Program-made: the position numbers and the translations under genes | Shown: in pieces, positions 23,824 through 34,181 of the stretch | How the letters are laid out: every line of letters starts with the position of its first letter | Position numbering within the stretch: position 1 is the first letter of the stretch | Notes under the pieces: model-generated | Seen by the model: the letters and a program-made list of their open reading frames with translations, nothing else | The model's database searches: none | Told to the model about the DNA's origin: nothing | Assembly: GCF_021730435.1 (NCBI RefSeq) | Contig: NZ_JABWGX010000003.1 | Location: 183,072-247,071, forward strand | Length of the DNA stretch: 64,000 nt | From: Xanthobacter agilis | GTDB taxonomy: Bacteria; Pseudomonadota; Alphaproteobacteria; Rhizobiales; Xanthobacteraceae | Direction: 5' to 3'

Positions 23824-24945
23824 GTGGGCGCGTCGTCGGACAGCATGACATCCCAACCGGGCGCCGAGGCGCCGTCGCCGGCGGCCGCCGATGCCATCAG
23901 ATGCTCGCCCGGCCTGTCCGGGTGGCTGGAACGACACCGGGTCGCGCTCGCGCTGTCATCGTACCAAACCGGCCAAGTGTTCCTGGTCGGCCGTTTTCCC
24001 AATGGCCAGATCTCCTTTTACCAGCGCAATTTCGAGCGGGCCATGGGCCTGTGGCATGCGCCGGGGCAGCTCTATCTCGGCTCGGCGATCCAGGTTTGGC
24101 GCCTTGAGAACGTGCTGCGCCCCGGCGAACGGGCGAATGCGCATTTCGATGCGCTGTTCGTGCCGCGCGCCACCTTCGTCACCGGCGGCGTGGACTTGCA
24201 CGAACTGGCGGTGGAGGCGAGCGGACGCATGGTGTTCGCCGCGACCCGGTTCTCGTGCCTCGCCACCTTGAGCACCACCCACAGCTTTCGTCCCATCTTC
24301 ACGCCGGAGTTCATTTCCCGGCTGGCGGGCGACGATCGCTGCCACCTCAACGGTCTGGCCCTTGAGGGCGGCGTGGCGCGCTATGTGACGGTTTGCGGTC
24401 GCGCCGATACGCCGGATGGCTGGCGCGCCGGGCGCCGAGGTGGCGGCCTGCTCATCCGCATCGCGGACGGCGCGGTGGTCGCCGAGGGATTGTCCATGCC
24501 GCACTCGCCGCGCGTCGAGGGGGAGTGGGTCTACCTGCTTGATTCCGGGCGGGGCTATCTGGTGCGCCTCGACCCCCTCACCGGCGCCCGCGAGGACGTC
24601 GCCTTCTGCCCCGGCTTCCTGCGCGGACTGTCGCTGCACGGGGGATATGCGCTGGTCACCGTGTCCCTGCCCCGCAGCTTCAGCTTTGAGGGCCTGCCGT
24701 TGCAGCAGGAGCTCGACCGGCGCGGCGTGGACCCGCGCTGCGGCCTCGCCATCATCAACCTGGCCAGCGGCCGGATCGAGGAATGGATCTGGTTCGAGGA
24801 TCGCATCCGCGAGATGTTCGACGTGGTGGTGTTGCCGGGATTGGCCTGCCCCATGGCGGCGCCCGCCAAGGGGCCGGACCTTGCCCAGTTGGTCACGATT
24901 GAAGAAAGCGACATGCAATATCCTCAAGTTGTGGCCATGGCGTGA
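23824..24945 (+). CDS. TIGR03032-family conserved protein
   Basis: A 373-residue protein with no signal peptide. It carries the family hallmark FSCLATLSTTHSFRPIFTPEFISRLAGDDRCHLNGLAL, then VARYVTVCGRADTPDGWR, a beta-propeller-like run (VYLLDSGRGYLVRLDPLTG, FLRGLSLHGGYALVTVSLPR) and RRGVDPRCGLAIINLASGRIEEWIWFE. TIGR03032 is a family of unknown function. The GTG at 23824 has GGGGAGGGG directly upstream, and an ATG at 23845 is the alternative. It precedes the first giant autotransporter on the same strand by 434 bases. Pairing with large secreted repeat proteins would be consistent with a role at the surface, but that is inference. Confidence 0.82.
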   Translation: MGASSDSMTSQPGAEAPSPAAADAIRCSPGLSGWLERHRVALALSSYQTGQVFLVGRFPNGQISFYQRNFERAMGLWHAPGQLYLGSAIQVWRLENVLRPGERANAHFDALFVPRATFVTGGVDLHELAVEASGRMVFAATRFSCLATLSTTHSFRPIFTPEFISRLAGDDRCHLNGLALEGGVARYVTVCGRADTPDGWRAGRRGGGLLIRIADGAVVAEGLSMPHSPRVEGEWVYLLDSGRGYLVRLDPLTGAREDVAFCPGFLRGLSLHGGYALVTVSLPRSFSFEGLPLQQELDRRGVDPRCGLAIINLASGRIEEWIWFEDRIREMFDVVVLPGLACPMAAPAKGPDLAQLVTIEESDMQYPQVVAMA

Positions 24946-25379
24946 AATCCTTAGGTCTTCATGTGTCTGAATACCTCCAGAATCGACCGGGACACAGCGG
25001 GTGTCGTTTGCCTGCAACGCCTGCGGTTGTTCCTCTCGCGGGCGGGGCAAAGCTTGGCAATTCCGGTTGCTGACCCTGGGGCTTGCCGCTAGCCTCGCAA
25101 GTCTGGATCACGCGGGGGTGTGAAGCTGGGCGGTCGTTGGGGTGGAGCAGGTCGCGTTCACGCGCGTTGGCCCCGCGCGGGCGCCGACGCTGGATGCCGA
25201 TCTCCGCCGGTTCGCACGGCTTTTCTTCTCTCTCAGAATGTGGGCTGCTCCGGCTGCGGGGTCGTGAAACGGCCTGCCGGGCCTTGGGGTTGTGATGGCG
25301 TAATGCGCGCCCTGGATGCGAGGTCGCATGCGGTGCGACCCATCGGCGGGTCGGGGCGGGACAGAGTGTTGGGGGCGGC
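24946..25379. other. Intergenic region before the first giant autotransporter
   Basis: About 430 bases without a credible gene. A weak promoter-like pair, TTGCTG (25067-25072) and TAGCCT (25090-25095) with 17-base spacing, is the best candidate for driving the autotransporter. A hairpin CGACCC-ATCGGC-GGGTCG lies at 25336-25353, 26 bases before the start codon. No terminator was recognised after the upstream gene. Confidence 0.4.
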
Positions 25380-28300
25380 ATGGCGGCGGTGCGGGCGGGC
25401 GCGGGTTTGGGGTCTCATCATTGTTCTTTGAAGCGGGCGCTGCTGGCGTCCGCCGCGACCTCTCTCATTCTGCTGTGGCATGTCCCAGCCTGGGCGCAGA
25501 GCCCCTGGGTGGGCGAACAGGGGATTTCGTTCCCGCAAGGCACCGGCGGCGATGGCGGGACCGGCGGACCCGGGCCGGGGGGTGGAGGAGAGGGCGGCGG
25601 TGGCGGCGGCGCCGGCACGGTCGGTGGCTTTGGCGGCGGTGCGAGCGTTTATGGCTATCGCTTTCCCCAGCCAGGTGGGGGAGGGCAAGGAGGAAGCGCC
25701 GCAGCCCTGGTCGGCCAGACCCTGACCGGAGGTGAGGGCGGAGAGGGTACCGAAGGCTCGAATGGCGGTTCCGGCGGCGGGGGTGGCGGCGGCGCCCACG
25801 GCTATGTCGGAAACAGCGCGCCGACCTCCGTGGCACTCGGTGGCGATGGGGGTGATGGGGCCAACGGGACCTACGGCTCTTACTATCTTGAAGACGGGTG
25901 GGTGTACTTTGCCGGCGGCGGTGGCTCTGGGGGCAATGGCGGCTATGGCGCGTCGCTTTCTCCCCAGGGCGGCACGATCGTCATCTCGCTGCCGGTCTCG
26001 GGCGGCGAGGGCGGGGCGGGCGGCAGCGGCTTTCGCGGCGCGCAAATCTCCGGCTGGGGGGCCGACGGCGGCCAGGGGGGCACCGGGCTCTACTTCGCCG
26101 GCGAAAAGTCCACGCTGCTCGTCAATGGCGATATCGAAGGCGGCATGGGTGGCACTGCCGGCACCGGCCAGGAGGATGGCGAGGCCGGCGATGGCGGGAC
26201 CGGTCTTATCGTCACGGGTCTCGACAATACAATCATCATCACCGCGAACGGCACGGTGACAGGTGGTTTGAACGGCGACCTGACCGACCAGGCGCCCGCC
26301 ATCGAGATCAATGGCGGTGGCATTACTCTGGTGCTGGAGACCGGCTACGCCATCAATGGCGATGTCAAAGCCGTTTCGGGCGCGGACAACACGCTTGCCT
26401 TGGGTGGCAGTGCGCCGGGGAGTTTTGACGTCAGCCAGATCGGCGACAGCTTCGACGGCTTCGACACCTATGCCGTCAGCGGCGGCACCTGGGCGCTCAC
26501 CAACACCAACACCAGCGCCCTGAACTGGCTGGTCGAGCAAGGCACCATGTCCATCGGTCAGGCGGGGAGCCTGGGCGGGCAGGGGTCGGGCTTGACGCTC
26601 GGCTCGGCCGGCACGCTACAAACCACGGCGACCATGTCCATCGCCGTCCCCATCACTATCACCGGTTCATCTGTGGCGCCGGCCTCGATCAATGCGCTGA
26701 CCGGCACCATCCTGACGTTGAGCGGGACGATCACGGGCCAGCCCCCCTCTTATGGCTCGGGTCCCAGCGGGCTCATTTTCGGCGGGGGCGGCACGGTGGT
26801 GCTGACCGGATCGAACAATTTCTATGGCGCGACGGTGGCCGTCGCGGATGGCACGCTGGAACTGGGCAATGCGTCGGCCCTCAACAATGTGGCGCAACTG
26901 GTGGTGGACGCCGGCGCCAGCGTCACCCTGGACACGGACGTGACCCTGCCGGCAATCTCCGGCGGCGGCACCATCGATGTGGGGAGCAACACGCTCACCA
27001 TCCCGTCGAATGTTCAGGCGTCCGCCTTCGGTGGGACCGTGACCGGTGCGGGCACCCTGACATTGGACTCGCCCCTCGGCTTCACCTTCGCCGCCGGTGC
27101 GCTCGATGTGGGCCAGCTCGATGTCGAGGATGGCCTGGTCAAGATCAAGAAAGGGGTGTCCGTCTCCTCCGGCCTTCAAGTCACCCTCGCCGAACCCGCC
27201 GCCTTGACGCTGGGGCAGGACACGACCATCGCCGGCATCACCGGCCAGGGCACCGTCAATCTCGGGAAGAACCGGCTGACGGTATCAAACACCACGGCCG
27301 CCACTTTCTCCGGGGATCTCTCGGGCGACGGCGGCCTGACCAAGAGCGGTTCCGGCACCTTCACCCTCAACGGGGCCAACACCTACACCGGCCGGACCGA
27401 GGTGGACGCCGGCACGCTGGTGCTCGATGGCGGACAGGCGATTTCGGACAATGGGGCGGTGAAGGTGCTGGCGGCCGGCACGCTTCAGCTCGACGCGAGC
27501 GAAACCATCGGCTCCCTGGACGGGGCCGGCACGGTGGTGCTCGGCGGCAATGCTTTGATCCTGGGTGGCAACGGCAGGGATACCACCTTCTCCGGCACCA
27601 TTTCCGGCGGCGCCCTTGCCATGAACGGCACCGGCCGGCTGACCCTGACCGGCACCGCCGATCTGTCCGGCGGCCTCACCATTGCCTCCGGCACGGTGCG
27701 GGTTGGCAACGGCACCACCAGCGGCACCCTTCAGGGCAATGTTCAGAACAACGGCACCCTCACCCTGAGGCCCGCCGGAGCGATGACGTTGCAAGGGGTC
27801 GTGTCCGGCACCGGCACGCTGATCGTCGACACGGGGACCGTCACCCTCACCGCCGACAATAGCTTCACCGGCACCACGCTCATCCGTTCCGGCAGTCTTC
27901 AGCTCGGCAATGGCGGGGCCACCGGCTCCATCGGCGGCAATGTGGAGATCGAGAGCGGATCGCTGGTTTTCAACGCCTCGGCCACGAGCACGTTCGCCGG
28001 TCTTCTTTCCGGTGCCGGCGCGGTGGCGTTCCAGGCCGGCGGCACCACCACCTTGACGGCGGCGAACACTTATTCCGGGGGCACCCTCATCACCGACGGG
28101 GCGAGCGTCGTGGTCAGCGCCGACTCCAATCTCGGCGCCGCCACCGGGGCTCTGACGTTTGAGGCGGGCACCCTTGCCACCTCTGCCAGCTTCACGAGCA
28201 CGCGCGCGCTCGCCCTGGAGGGGGCGGCCGCGATCGCGACGGCGGCGGGCACCACCTTGACCCTCAATGGCGCCATCGGGGGCTCGGGCGCCGCGTCCAC

Positions 28301-31300
28301 CCTGACCGCCAGCGGCACCGGCACCCTCGTGCTCGGCGGCACCAACAGCTACACGGGCGGCACCGTGGTGTCGGGTGGCACGTTGTCGGTGTCATCCGAC
28401 ACCAATCTGGGCGCGACCGTCGGCGGCTTGACCCTGTCCGGTGGCACGCTGGCCGCGACTAGCAGTTTCAGCTCCGCGCGCAGCGTCGTCATCGGCAGCA
28501 GCGGCGGCACCCTCGCCGTCGCGTCCGGCCAGAGCCTGACGCTGGCTGGCCCGATCTCGGGCAGCGGCAATCTGACCACCACCGGTCCCGGCACGGTCAT
28601 CCTCACCGGCACCGGCAGCATCGGCGGCGCCACCACCGTGGCGTCGGGAACGCTCGCCCTCTATGGCGCCGCGCTTGAGACCGGCAGCCTCACCGTGTCG
28701 AGCGGCGGCACGCTGACCGGGTACGGAACGGTGAACGGGGCGGTCAGCGTCCTGGCCGGCGGCACCCTGGCCGGTGGCGTGGGCAGCACCGACAATCCCA
28801 CCCGGACAGGCCTTGTGACGGGGGATCTGACCCTTGCCGCCGGGTCGAATGCGATCCTCACCCTTGGCGGGCACGCCAATTCCGGGGTGGCCGCGGCGCA
28901 GGGCGACTTGTCCGCCGCCGGAAGCCTTTCGGTGACCGGTGCGCCGGTGCACGGCGCCGGCTACTACCGCGCCTTCACCTACACCGGCACCCTGACCAAC
29001 GCTCTGTCCATCGCCGCGGTGCCGGCCGGCTACACGGCCACCCTCGACACCTCGAACACGGGCCAGGTCAATGTGCTCCTGACCGATGCCAGCCGGCTCC
29101 AGATCTGGACCGCCGATGGCGGACAGAACCTCGGCGGCGCGGGGACCTGGTCTTCCACCAGCACCACCTGGTACGAGGCGGCGGAAGGGGTCACCATGCC
29201 CTGGGGCGGAAAGGTGGGCATCTTCACCGGCACCGCCGGCACGGTGCTCGTGTCCCACAAGCAGACGTTCGAGAAGCTGGAGTTCGTCAGCTCCGGATTC
29301 GTCCTCGCGGCCGACGCGAGCCATGCGGATTCCGGGCTCGCGTTCGAACATGGCGGTGTGCTCTGGGCGGAAGGTCACGACGTGACCGCCACCATCAGCG
29401 CAGGAATCAGCGGTTCCGGAGGCCTGGAGAAGATCGGCGCCGGCACTCTCGTGCTCACCGGCGTCAACAGCTACATGGGCGGAACCACCGTGTCCGGCGG
29501 CGTGCTGGAGGTCGGGGCCGACAGCGCCCTGGGGGCGGCGGACGGCGGGATCACGCTCTCGGAGGGCGCGTTGTCCGCCTTCGCGTCGTTCACGACCGCA
29601 CGCGCGGTGACGCTGGCGACGCGGGGCACGCTCGCAGCCGATTCCGGCACCACCTTGACCGTGACCGGCACCATCTCCGGGTCGGGCACCCTGCGCAAGG
29701 AGGGCACGGGCACGGTCGTGCTCAGCGGCGCCAATACCTACAGCGGCGACACCGTGATCGCCGCCGGCACGCTCAGCGTGACCGGTGGCAGCGCCATCTC
29801 CGACGCCTCCGACGTAACCATCGACACCGCCGGCACCTTGGCGCTGGGCGCCAGCGAAACCATCGCCTCCCTGTCCGGGGCCGGCCGCGTGCAGCTCGGG
29901 GCCAATACCCTCACCGTGTCCGGGACGTCCGCGACCGTCTTCCGTGGGCGGATATCGGGAACCGGCGGCCTGGTGGTGTCCGGCGGCATCCTCGCCCTGG
30001 GCGGCGGGAACACCTATGCCGGCGGCACCACCATCACGGCCGGCACCCTGATCGTGGGCGAAGGCGGCACCCATGGCGCCATCGCCGGAAATGTGACGAA
30101 CAACGGGAGCCTTATTTTCTATCGCTCCGATACCGTCACTTTCGGCGGCGCCATTTCCGGTAGTGGCGCGGTGGTACAGGCGGGCGGCGGCACGCTCGTT
30201 CTGACCGGCAGCAACACCTACGCCGGCGGAACCCTGGTGTCCGGCGGCACCCTTCAGGTCTCGTCCGACGCCAACCTGGGTGCCGCCAGCGGCGGCGTGG
30301 TGCTGGAGGCGGGGACCCTCGCGGCGACCGACAGCTTGACCTCCGCCCGCGTCATCTCGCTTGTGAACGGGGGAACGGTGTCCGTCGCCGGCTCCGCGCA
30401 GCTGACGCTCAGCGGGGCGGTCGGCGGCACCGGCGGCCTCACCAAGAGCGGCGGCGGCACCCTCGTCCTGGCCTCGAACACGAGCTATGCCGGGGGCACC
30501 GTGATCGCGGCCGGCACCCTCCAGGTGGGCACCGGAGGCACGTCCGGGGCGATCACCGGCGATGTGCAGAACAGCGGTGTCCTGGCGTTCGATCTGTCGT
30601 CCAACACGCTGTTCACGGGCGATATCACTGGCTCCGGCAGCCTGGTCCAGGCCGGTAGCGGTGGCCTGGTTCTCACCGGGGACAACCAGCTCGCGGGCGG
30701 CGTCGTCATCGAAAGCGGCACGCTTCAGATCGGCAATGGTGGCACCAGCGGCACGCTTGTCGGAGCGGTGCAGAATAACGGTGCCCTGATCTTCGCGCGC
30801 AGCGATGCGACGACGTTCGATGGCGCCATCTCCGGCAGCGGCGCCGTGTATCAGTCCGGCGGCACGCTCACCTTGACCGGGACCAGCAGCTATACCGGCG
30901 GAACCACCATCGGGGCCGGCGCCACGGTGAGCGTGTCCCAGGACGCGAACCTGGGCAGCGACATCGGCGCGCTCATCCTCGCCGGCGGCACTTTGGATGT
31001 CAGCGCCTCCTTCTCCAGCAGCCGCGTCGTCCGCCTCGCCGGCGGTGGCACCCTCAGCGTGGCCAGCGGCGAGAGCCTCTCCCTCTCAGGCGTCGTTCTG
31101 GGCAATGGCGGGCTCAACCTGGCCGGGCGCGGCACCGTGGTCCTCACGGCCAACAACGCCTACACCGGCAACACCGTCATCGGCGCCGACGGCACGCTTC
31201 AGCTCGGCAATGGAGGCACCACCGGCTCCATCGTCGGTAACGTGGTCAACGGCGGCCTGCTGCGCTTCGACCGCGCGAACACGGTCACCTTCGCCGGCGC

Positions 31301-34094
31301 GATCTCCGGCACCGGGCAGGTGGTTCAGGCCGGGACCGGCACCCTGGTCCTGGCCGGCACCAACACCTACACCGGCGGCACTCTCATCACCTCGGGCCGG
31401 GTGCAGGTCGGCGACGGGGGAACCTCCGGCTCCATCGCCGGCAATGTCTGGAACGATGGGACGCTGGTCTTCCGCCAGTCGGACGCCATCACCTTCGGTG
31501 GCGTCATTTCCGGGGCCGGCAAGGTCGTGCAACTCGGAGCCGGCAATTTGACGCTGACTGGCCACAACACCTACGCAGGGGGCACCCTGATCGGCGGCGG
31601 CGGCACCCTTTCGGTGGCCAAAGACGGCTATCTGGGCGGCCTCGCGTCGAATATCACCCTGATGGGCGGCACGCTGAGGGCGACGGCCGGTTTTTCCAGC
31701 GCCCGCGACGTCTCCCTGGCCGGCAACGGCACCATCCGCGTGGTGCGGGGGGCGACGCTCGATCTGTCGGGCACGGTGAGCGGCAAGGGAACGCTGGTGA
31801 AGACCGGCAGCGGAACGCTGCTTCTCACCGCGGCCAATACCTACACGAAGGGCACCGAGATCAATGGCGGCACCCTTGCGGTGGTCGCGGATTCCGGCCT
31901 GGGCGCCAAGGCCGGCACGATCTTCATCAATGGGGCGGCGCTGGCCGCGCAGGCGAGCTTCGCCACTTCTCGTTCAGTGATCCTGAACGGCGGTGGATTG
32001 TTCAATGTGAGCGAGAATGAGCGGCTCGCCCTGAAGGGCACGGTCTCGGGGACCGGCCCTCTGCGCAAGAACGGCGCGGGCACGCTGGTGCTGAGCGGGG
32101 TCAATTCCTACACCGGCGGCGTGGTGATCGGCGCGGGAACCGTGATCGGCAATGCGGCGAGCATCCTGGGCAATGTGCACAACAACGGCGTGCTGACCTT
32201 CAACCAGGTGGGCCTCGGCACCTATGCCGGGGGCGTGGACGGGACCGGGCAATTCGTGAAGACCGGCAAGGGCAAGCTGGTGCTGACCGGCGCCGTGCGC
32301 AACACCGGGGGCACCGTGATCCAGGAGGGCGTTCTCCAGGTGGGCGACGGCGGGACCTCCGGCGCCCTGTCCGGCCCCATCACCAATTGGGGGACCTTGA
32401 TCTATGATCTCGCGAGCACATACGTTTTCCCCCAGCGCCTGACGGGATCCGGCGCGGTCATTCTCGAGGGCGGCGGCACTGCGCATTTTGTCAGCAGCAC
32501 CTATGCCGGCACGGTCACCCTCGCCGGCAGCGACCTGATCTTCAGCCGCCGTGCCACCAGCGCCGCCAGCTTCGTCGTCGGGAACGACAGCGTGTTGAGC
32601 GGCATCGCCGCCATCGGGGGGCTGACCGTCGGCTGGGGAGGTACGGTCTCGCCGGGCTATTCGCCTGGAACCCTCAAGGTCAATGGGAATGCCACGTTTG
32701 AAAACGGCTCGACCTATCAGGCCGACGTGGTGCCGACGAGCGCGCACGACCTCATCGTGACCTCGGGCGAGATCGCGATCAAGAAAGGCAGCACGTTGGC
32801 GGTGGTCGCGGGGCGCGGGAAGTATCCGGGTTCGTCCAGCTTCACTATTCTTCGGGCCGGGGGCGGGATCACCGGCGCGTTTTCCACCGTCACCTCCAAT
32901 TTCGCCTTCCTGGATCCGCTGCTGAGCTATGGGACCAACGCGGTGAAGATGACGTTGGTTCGCAAGGATGTGCCGTTCGTGTCCGAAGCGCGCACCGCCA
33001 ACGAGCGCTCGGTCGCCCGCGCCACCGATGGACTTAGACCGGGCAACGAGGTCTACGACGCGGTCGTCTCCCAAAGGGAGAACGAGGCTCACCTCGCCTT
33101 CCGGGCGCTCTCGGGTGAAGCCTATGCTTCAGTCGAAACCGTGATGCAGCAGCAGTCGGCTTATGTGCGCGACGCGGTGACGGGGCGCCTGCTGCAGGCC
33201 TTCTCGGGTTCGCTCCCGGCGGGCCTCGCCGCTTCCGGCCCGGCCACCGCCGGGCTTGGGGCCGGCTGGGCACCGGTGCTCTGGGCCCAGGCCTTCGGCG
33301 GCTGGGGCAACACCTTCTCCGACGGTAACGGGGCGTCCGTCTCGTCCTCCATCGGCGGCGCGCTGGGGGGCTTCGACGTGGCGCTCGGCGACAATTGGCG
33401 GGCGGGCGCCTTTGGCGGCTTCAGCCAGTCCTCGTTCGACATGGAGGATGTCCATTCGTCCGGTTCCATGGACAATTACGATGTCGGCCTCTACGCGGGC
33501 GCGCAATATGGCGGGCTCGGCCTGCGGCTGGGGGCTGGCTATGCGTGGCACGATGTGTCCATGAGCCGGAGCGTGGCTTTCTCCGGCTATCACGGCAGCA
33601 ATTCTTCGGATTACATGACGGGGGTCGCCCAGGTGTTCGGAGAGGCCGGCTATGCCGTCTACGGCAATGGCATGGCCCTGGAGCCGTTCGCGGGCCTTGC
33701 CTATCTGCACGTCGATGGCGGGTCGGGGACGGAGGGCGGGTCAACCTCCGCTCTCACCTTCTCCGTGGGCAACATGGATACCCTCTACAGCACCCTCGGC
33801 GTGCGGGTGGCGGCGCGCCTTCCGGTGGCGGAACAGACCTTGACGCCGCAGGTCGGCATCGGCTGGCGTCATGCCTTCGGCGACACCACGCCCGAGGCGG
33901 TGATGGCCTATGCGTCGGGTTCGACACCTTTCTCTGTCGCCGGCGTGCCGGTCGCCACGGATGCGGCGGTGATCGAGGCGGGGCTGAGTTACACCGTCCT
34001 GCCGGGCGCGAACCTGTCCCTGCGATACAACGGGCAGATCGCATCCTCCGCATCGGAGAATGCCTTCACCGGACGCTTCGAGGTGAAGTTTTAA
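25380..34094 (+). CDS. Giant autotransporter with PATR-type beta-strand repeats
   Basis: A 2904-residue type Va secreted protein. A signal peptide (SLKRALLASAATSLILLWHVPAWAQ, cleavage near residue 40) is followed by a Gly-rich segment (about 55-280) and a region of unique beta-strand sequence. A long passenger with about 16-17 copies of the autotransporter-associated strand repeat comes next; its core is G-x-G-T-L-x-L-x-G-x-N-T-Y-x-G-G-T. A linker leads to a C-terminal beta-barrel (about 2630-2904) ending in ...RFEVKF. The passenger should form a long right-handed beta-helix on the cell surface, most likely an adhesin or biofilm protein. The frame is intact. The ATG at 25380 is the first start in frame, with only a G-rich stretch as ribosome site. 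A stem-loop terminator follows the stop. Confidence 0.9.
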   Translation: MAAVRAGAGLGSHHCSLKRALLASAATSLILLWHVPAWAQSPWVGEQGISFPQGTGGDGGTGGPGPGGGGEGGGGGGAGTVGGFGGGASVYGYRFPQPGGGGQGGSAAALVGQTLTGGEGGEGTEGSNGGSGGGGGGGAHGYVGNSAPTSVALGGDGGDGANGTYGSYYLEDGWVYFAGGGGSGGNGGYGASLSPQGGTIVISLPVSGGEGGAGGSGFRGAQISGWGADGGQGGTGLYFAGEKSTLLVNGDIEGGMGGTAGTGQEDGEAGDGGTGLIVTGLDNTIIITANGTVTGGLNGDLTDQAPAIEINGGGITLVLETGYAINGDVKAVSGADNTLALGGSAPGSFDVSQIGDSFDGFDTYAVSGGTWALTNTNTSALNWLVEQGTMSIGQAGSLGGQGSGLTLGSAGTLQTTATMSIAVPITITGSSVAPASINALTGTILTLSGTITGQPPSYGSGPSGLIFGGGGTVVLTGSNNFYGATVAVADGTLELGNASALNNVAQLVVDAGASVTLDTDVTLPAISGGGTIDVGSNTLTIPSNVQASAFGGTVTGAGTLTLDSPLGFTFAAGALDVGQLDVEDGLVKIKKGVSVSSGLQVTLAEPAALTLGQDTTIAGITGQGTVNLGKNRLTVSNTTAATFSGDLSGDGGLTKSGSGTFTLNGANTYTGRTEVDAGTLVLDGGQAISDNGAVKVLAAGTLQLDASETIGSLDGAGTVVLGGNALILGGNGRDTTFSGTISGGALAMNGTGRLTLTGTADLSGGLTIASGTVRVGNGTTSGTLQGNVQNNGTLTLRPAGAMTLQGVVSGTGTLIVDTGTVTLTADNSFTGTTLIRSGSLQLGNGGATGSIGGNVEIESGSLVFNASATSTFAGLLSGAGAVAFQAGGTTTLTAANTYSGGTLITDGASVVVSADSNLGAATGALTFEAGTLATSASFTSTRALALEGAAAIATAAGTTLTLNGAIGGSGAASTLTASGTGTLVLGGTNSYTGGTVVSGGTLSVSSDTNLGATVGGLTLSGGTLAATSSFSSARSVVIGSSGGTLAVASGQSLTLAGPISGSGNLTTTGPGTVILTGTGSIGGATTVASGTLALYGAALETGSLTVSSGGTLTGYGTVNGAVSVLAGGTLAGGVGSTDNPTRTGLVTGDLTLAAGSNAILTLGGHANSGVAAAQGDLSAAGSLSVTGAPVHGAGYYRAFTYTGTLTNALSIAAVPAGYTATLDTSNTGQVNVLLTDASRLQIWTADGGQNLGGAGTWSSTSTTWYEAAEGVTMPWGGKVGIFTGTAGTVLVSHKQTFEKLEFVSSGFVLAADASHADSGLAFEHGGVLWAEGHDVTATISAGISGSGGLEKIGAGTLVLTGVNSYMGGTTVSGGVLEVGADSALGAADGGITLSEGALSAFASFTTARAVTLATRGTLAADSGTTLTVTGTISGSGTLRKEGTGTVVLSGANTYSGDTVIAAGTLSVTGGSAISDASDVTIDTAGTLALGASETIASLSGAGRVQLGANTLTVSGTSATVFRGRISGTGGLVVSGGILALGGGNTYAGGTTITAGTLIVGEGGTHGAIAGNVTNNGSLIFYRSDTVTFGGAISGSGAVVQAGGGTLVLTGSNTYAGGTLVSGGTLQVSSDANLGAASGGVVLEAGTLAATDSLTSARVISLVNGGTVSVAGSAQLTLSGAVGGTGGLTKSGGGTLVLASNTSYAGGTVIAAGTLQVGTGGTSGAITGDVQNSGVLAFDLSSNTLFTGDITGSGSLVQAGSGGLVLTGDNQLAGGVVIESGTLQIGNGGTSGTLVGAVQNNGALIFARSDATTFDGAISGSGAVYQSGGTLTLTGTSSYTGGTTIGAGATVSVSQDANLGSDIGALILAGGTLDVSASFSSSRVVRLAGGGTLSVASGESLSLSGVVLGNGGLNLAGRGTVVLTANNAYTGNTVIGADGTLQLGNGGTTGSIVGNVVNGGLLRFDRANTVTFAGAISGTGQVVQAGTGTLVLAGTNTYTGGTLITSGRVQVGDGGTSGSIAGNVWNDGTLVFRQSDAITFGGVISGAGKVVQLGAGNLTLTGHNTYAGGTLIGGGGTLSVAKDGYLGGLASNITLMGGTLRATAGFSSARDVSLAGNGTIRVVRGATLDLSGTVSGKGTLVKTGSGTLLLTAANTYTKGTEINGGTLAVVADSGLGAKAGTIFINGAALAAQASFATSRSVILNGGGLFNVSENERLALKGTVSGTGPLRKNGAGTLVLSGVNSYTGGVVIGAGTVIGNAASILGNVHNNGVLTFNQVGLGTYAGGVDGTGQFVKTGKGKLVLTGAVRNTGGTVIQEGVLQVGDGGTSGALSGPITNWGTLIYDLASTYVFPQRLTGSGAVILEGGGTAHFVSSTYAGTVTLAGSDLIFSRRATSAASFVVGNDSVLSGIAAIGGLTVGWGGTVSPGYSPGTLKVNGNATFENGSTYQADVVPTSAHDLIVTSGEIAIKKGSTLAVVAGRGKYPGSSSFTILRAGGGITGAFSTVTSNFAFLDPLLSYGTNAVKMTLVRKDVPFVSEARTANERSVARATDGLRPGNEVYDAVVSQRENEAHLAFRALSGEAYASVETVMQQQSAYVRDAVTGRLLQAFSGSLPAGLAASGPATAGLGAGWAPVLWAQAFGGWGNTFSDGNGASVSSSIGGALGGFDVALGDNWRAGAFGGFSQSSFDMEDVHSSGSMDNYDVGLYAGAQYGGLGLRLGAGYAWHDVSMSRSVAFSGYHGSNSSDYMTGVAQVFGEAGYAVYGNGMALEPFAGLAYLHVDGGSGTEGGSTSALTFSVGNMDTLYSTLGVRVAARLPVAEQTLTPQVGIGWRHAFGDTTPEAVMAYASGSTPFSVAGVPVATDAAVIEAGLSYTVLPGANLSLRYNGQIASSASENAFTGRFEVKF
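26790..32130 (+). repeat. Protein-coding repeat array of the first autotransporter
   Basis: Region coding about 16-17 degenerate copies of the strand repeat with the core N-T-Y-x-G-G-T preceded by G-T-L-V-L-x-G. Spacing varies (about 60-130 residues), and the copies are too diverged at the DNA level to be a tandem satellite. A unique segment (around residues 1235-1340, with WTADGG and TTWYEAAEG) divides the array into two halves. Confidence 0.75.
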
Positions 34095-34097
34095 GTC

Positions 34098-34130
34098 CCA
34101 AGGCAGATGAGTTTACCTCATGGGCCTTGG
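34098..34130 (+). terminator. Stem-loop after the first autotransporter
   Basis: Arms at 34098-34111 and 34117-34130 pair in 12 of 14 positions (CCAAGGC...GATGAG with CTCATGGGCCTTGG) around a TTTAC loop, four bases after the stop. A short T-T-C follows. The 3' arm is almost identical to that of the stem-loop after the second autotransporter. Confidence 0.7.
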
Positions 34131-34166
34131 TTCAGCCTGCGCGGCGCTTGACCGCCCCCATATGCA

Positions 34167-34181
34167 CCAGTCAGAGACTGG
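34167..34181 (+). repeat. Short hairpin motif, copy 2
   Basis: CCAGTC-AGA-GACTGG followed by GGCCGATG. Compared with the copy at 20752-20766 one stem pair is changed on both arms (G-C to A-T), so the fold is preserved. The 3-base loop differs at one position. Confidence 0.4.

Noticed and set aside
25067..25095. TTGCTG-N17-TAGCCT as the promoter of the first autotransporter
   Set aside because: Both hexamers are weak and chance matches are common at this GC content; mentioned only inside the intergenic entry.
28392..30074. Open frame of 560 codons on the minus strand within the first autotransporter
   Set aside because: Low-complexity reverse reading of strand repeats in high-GC DNA.
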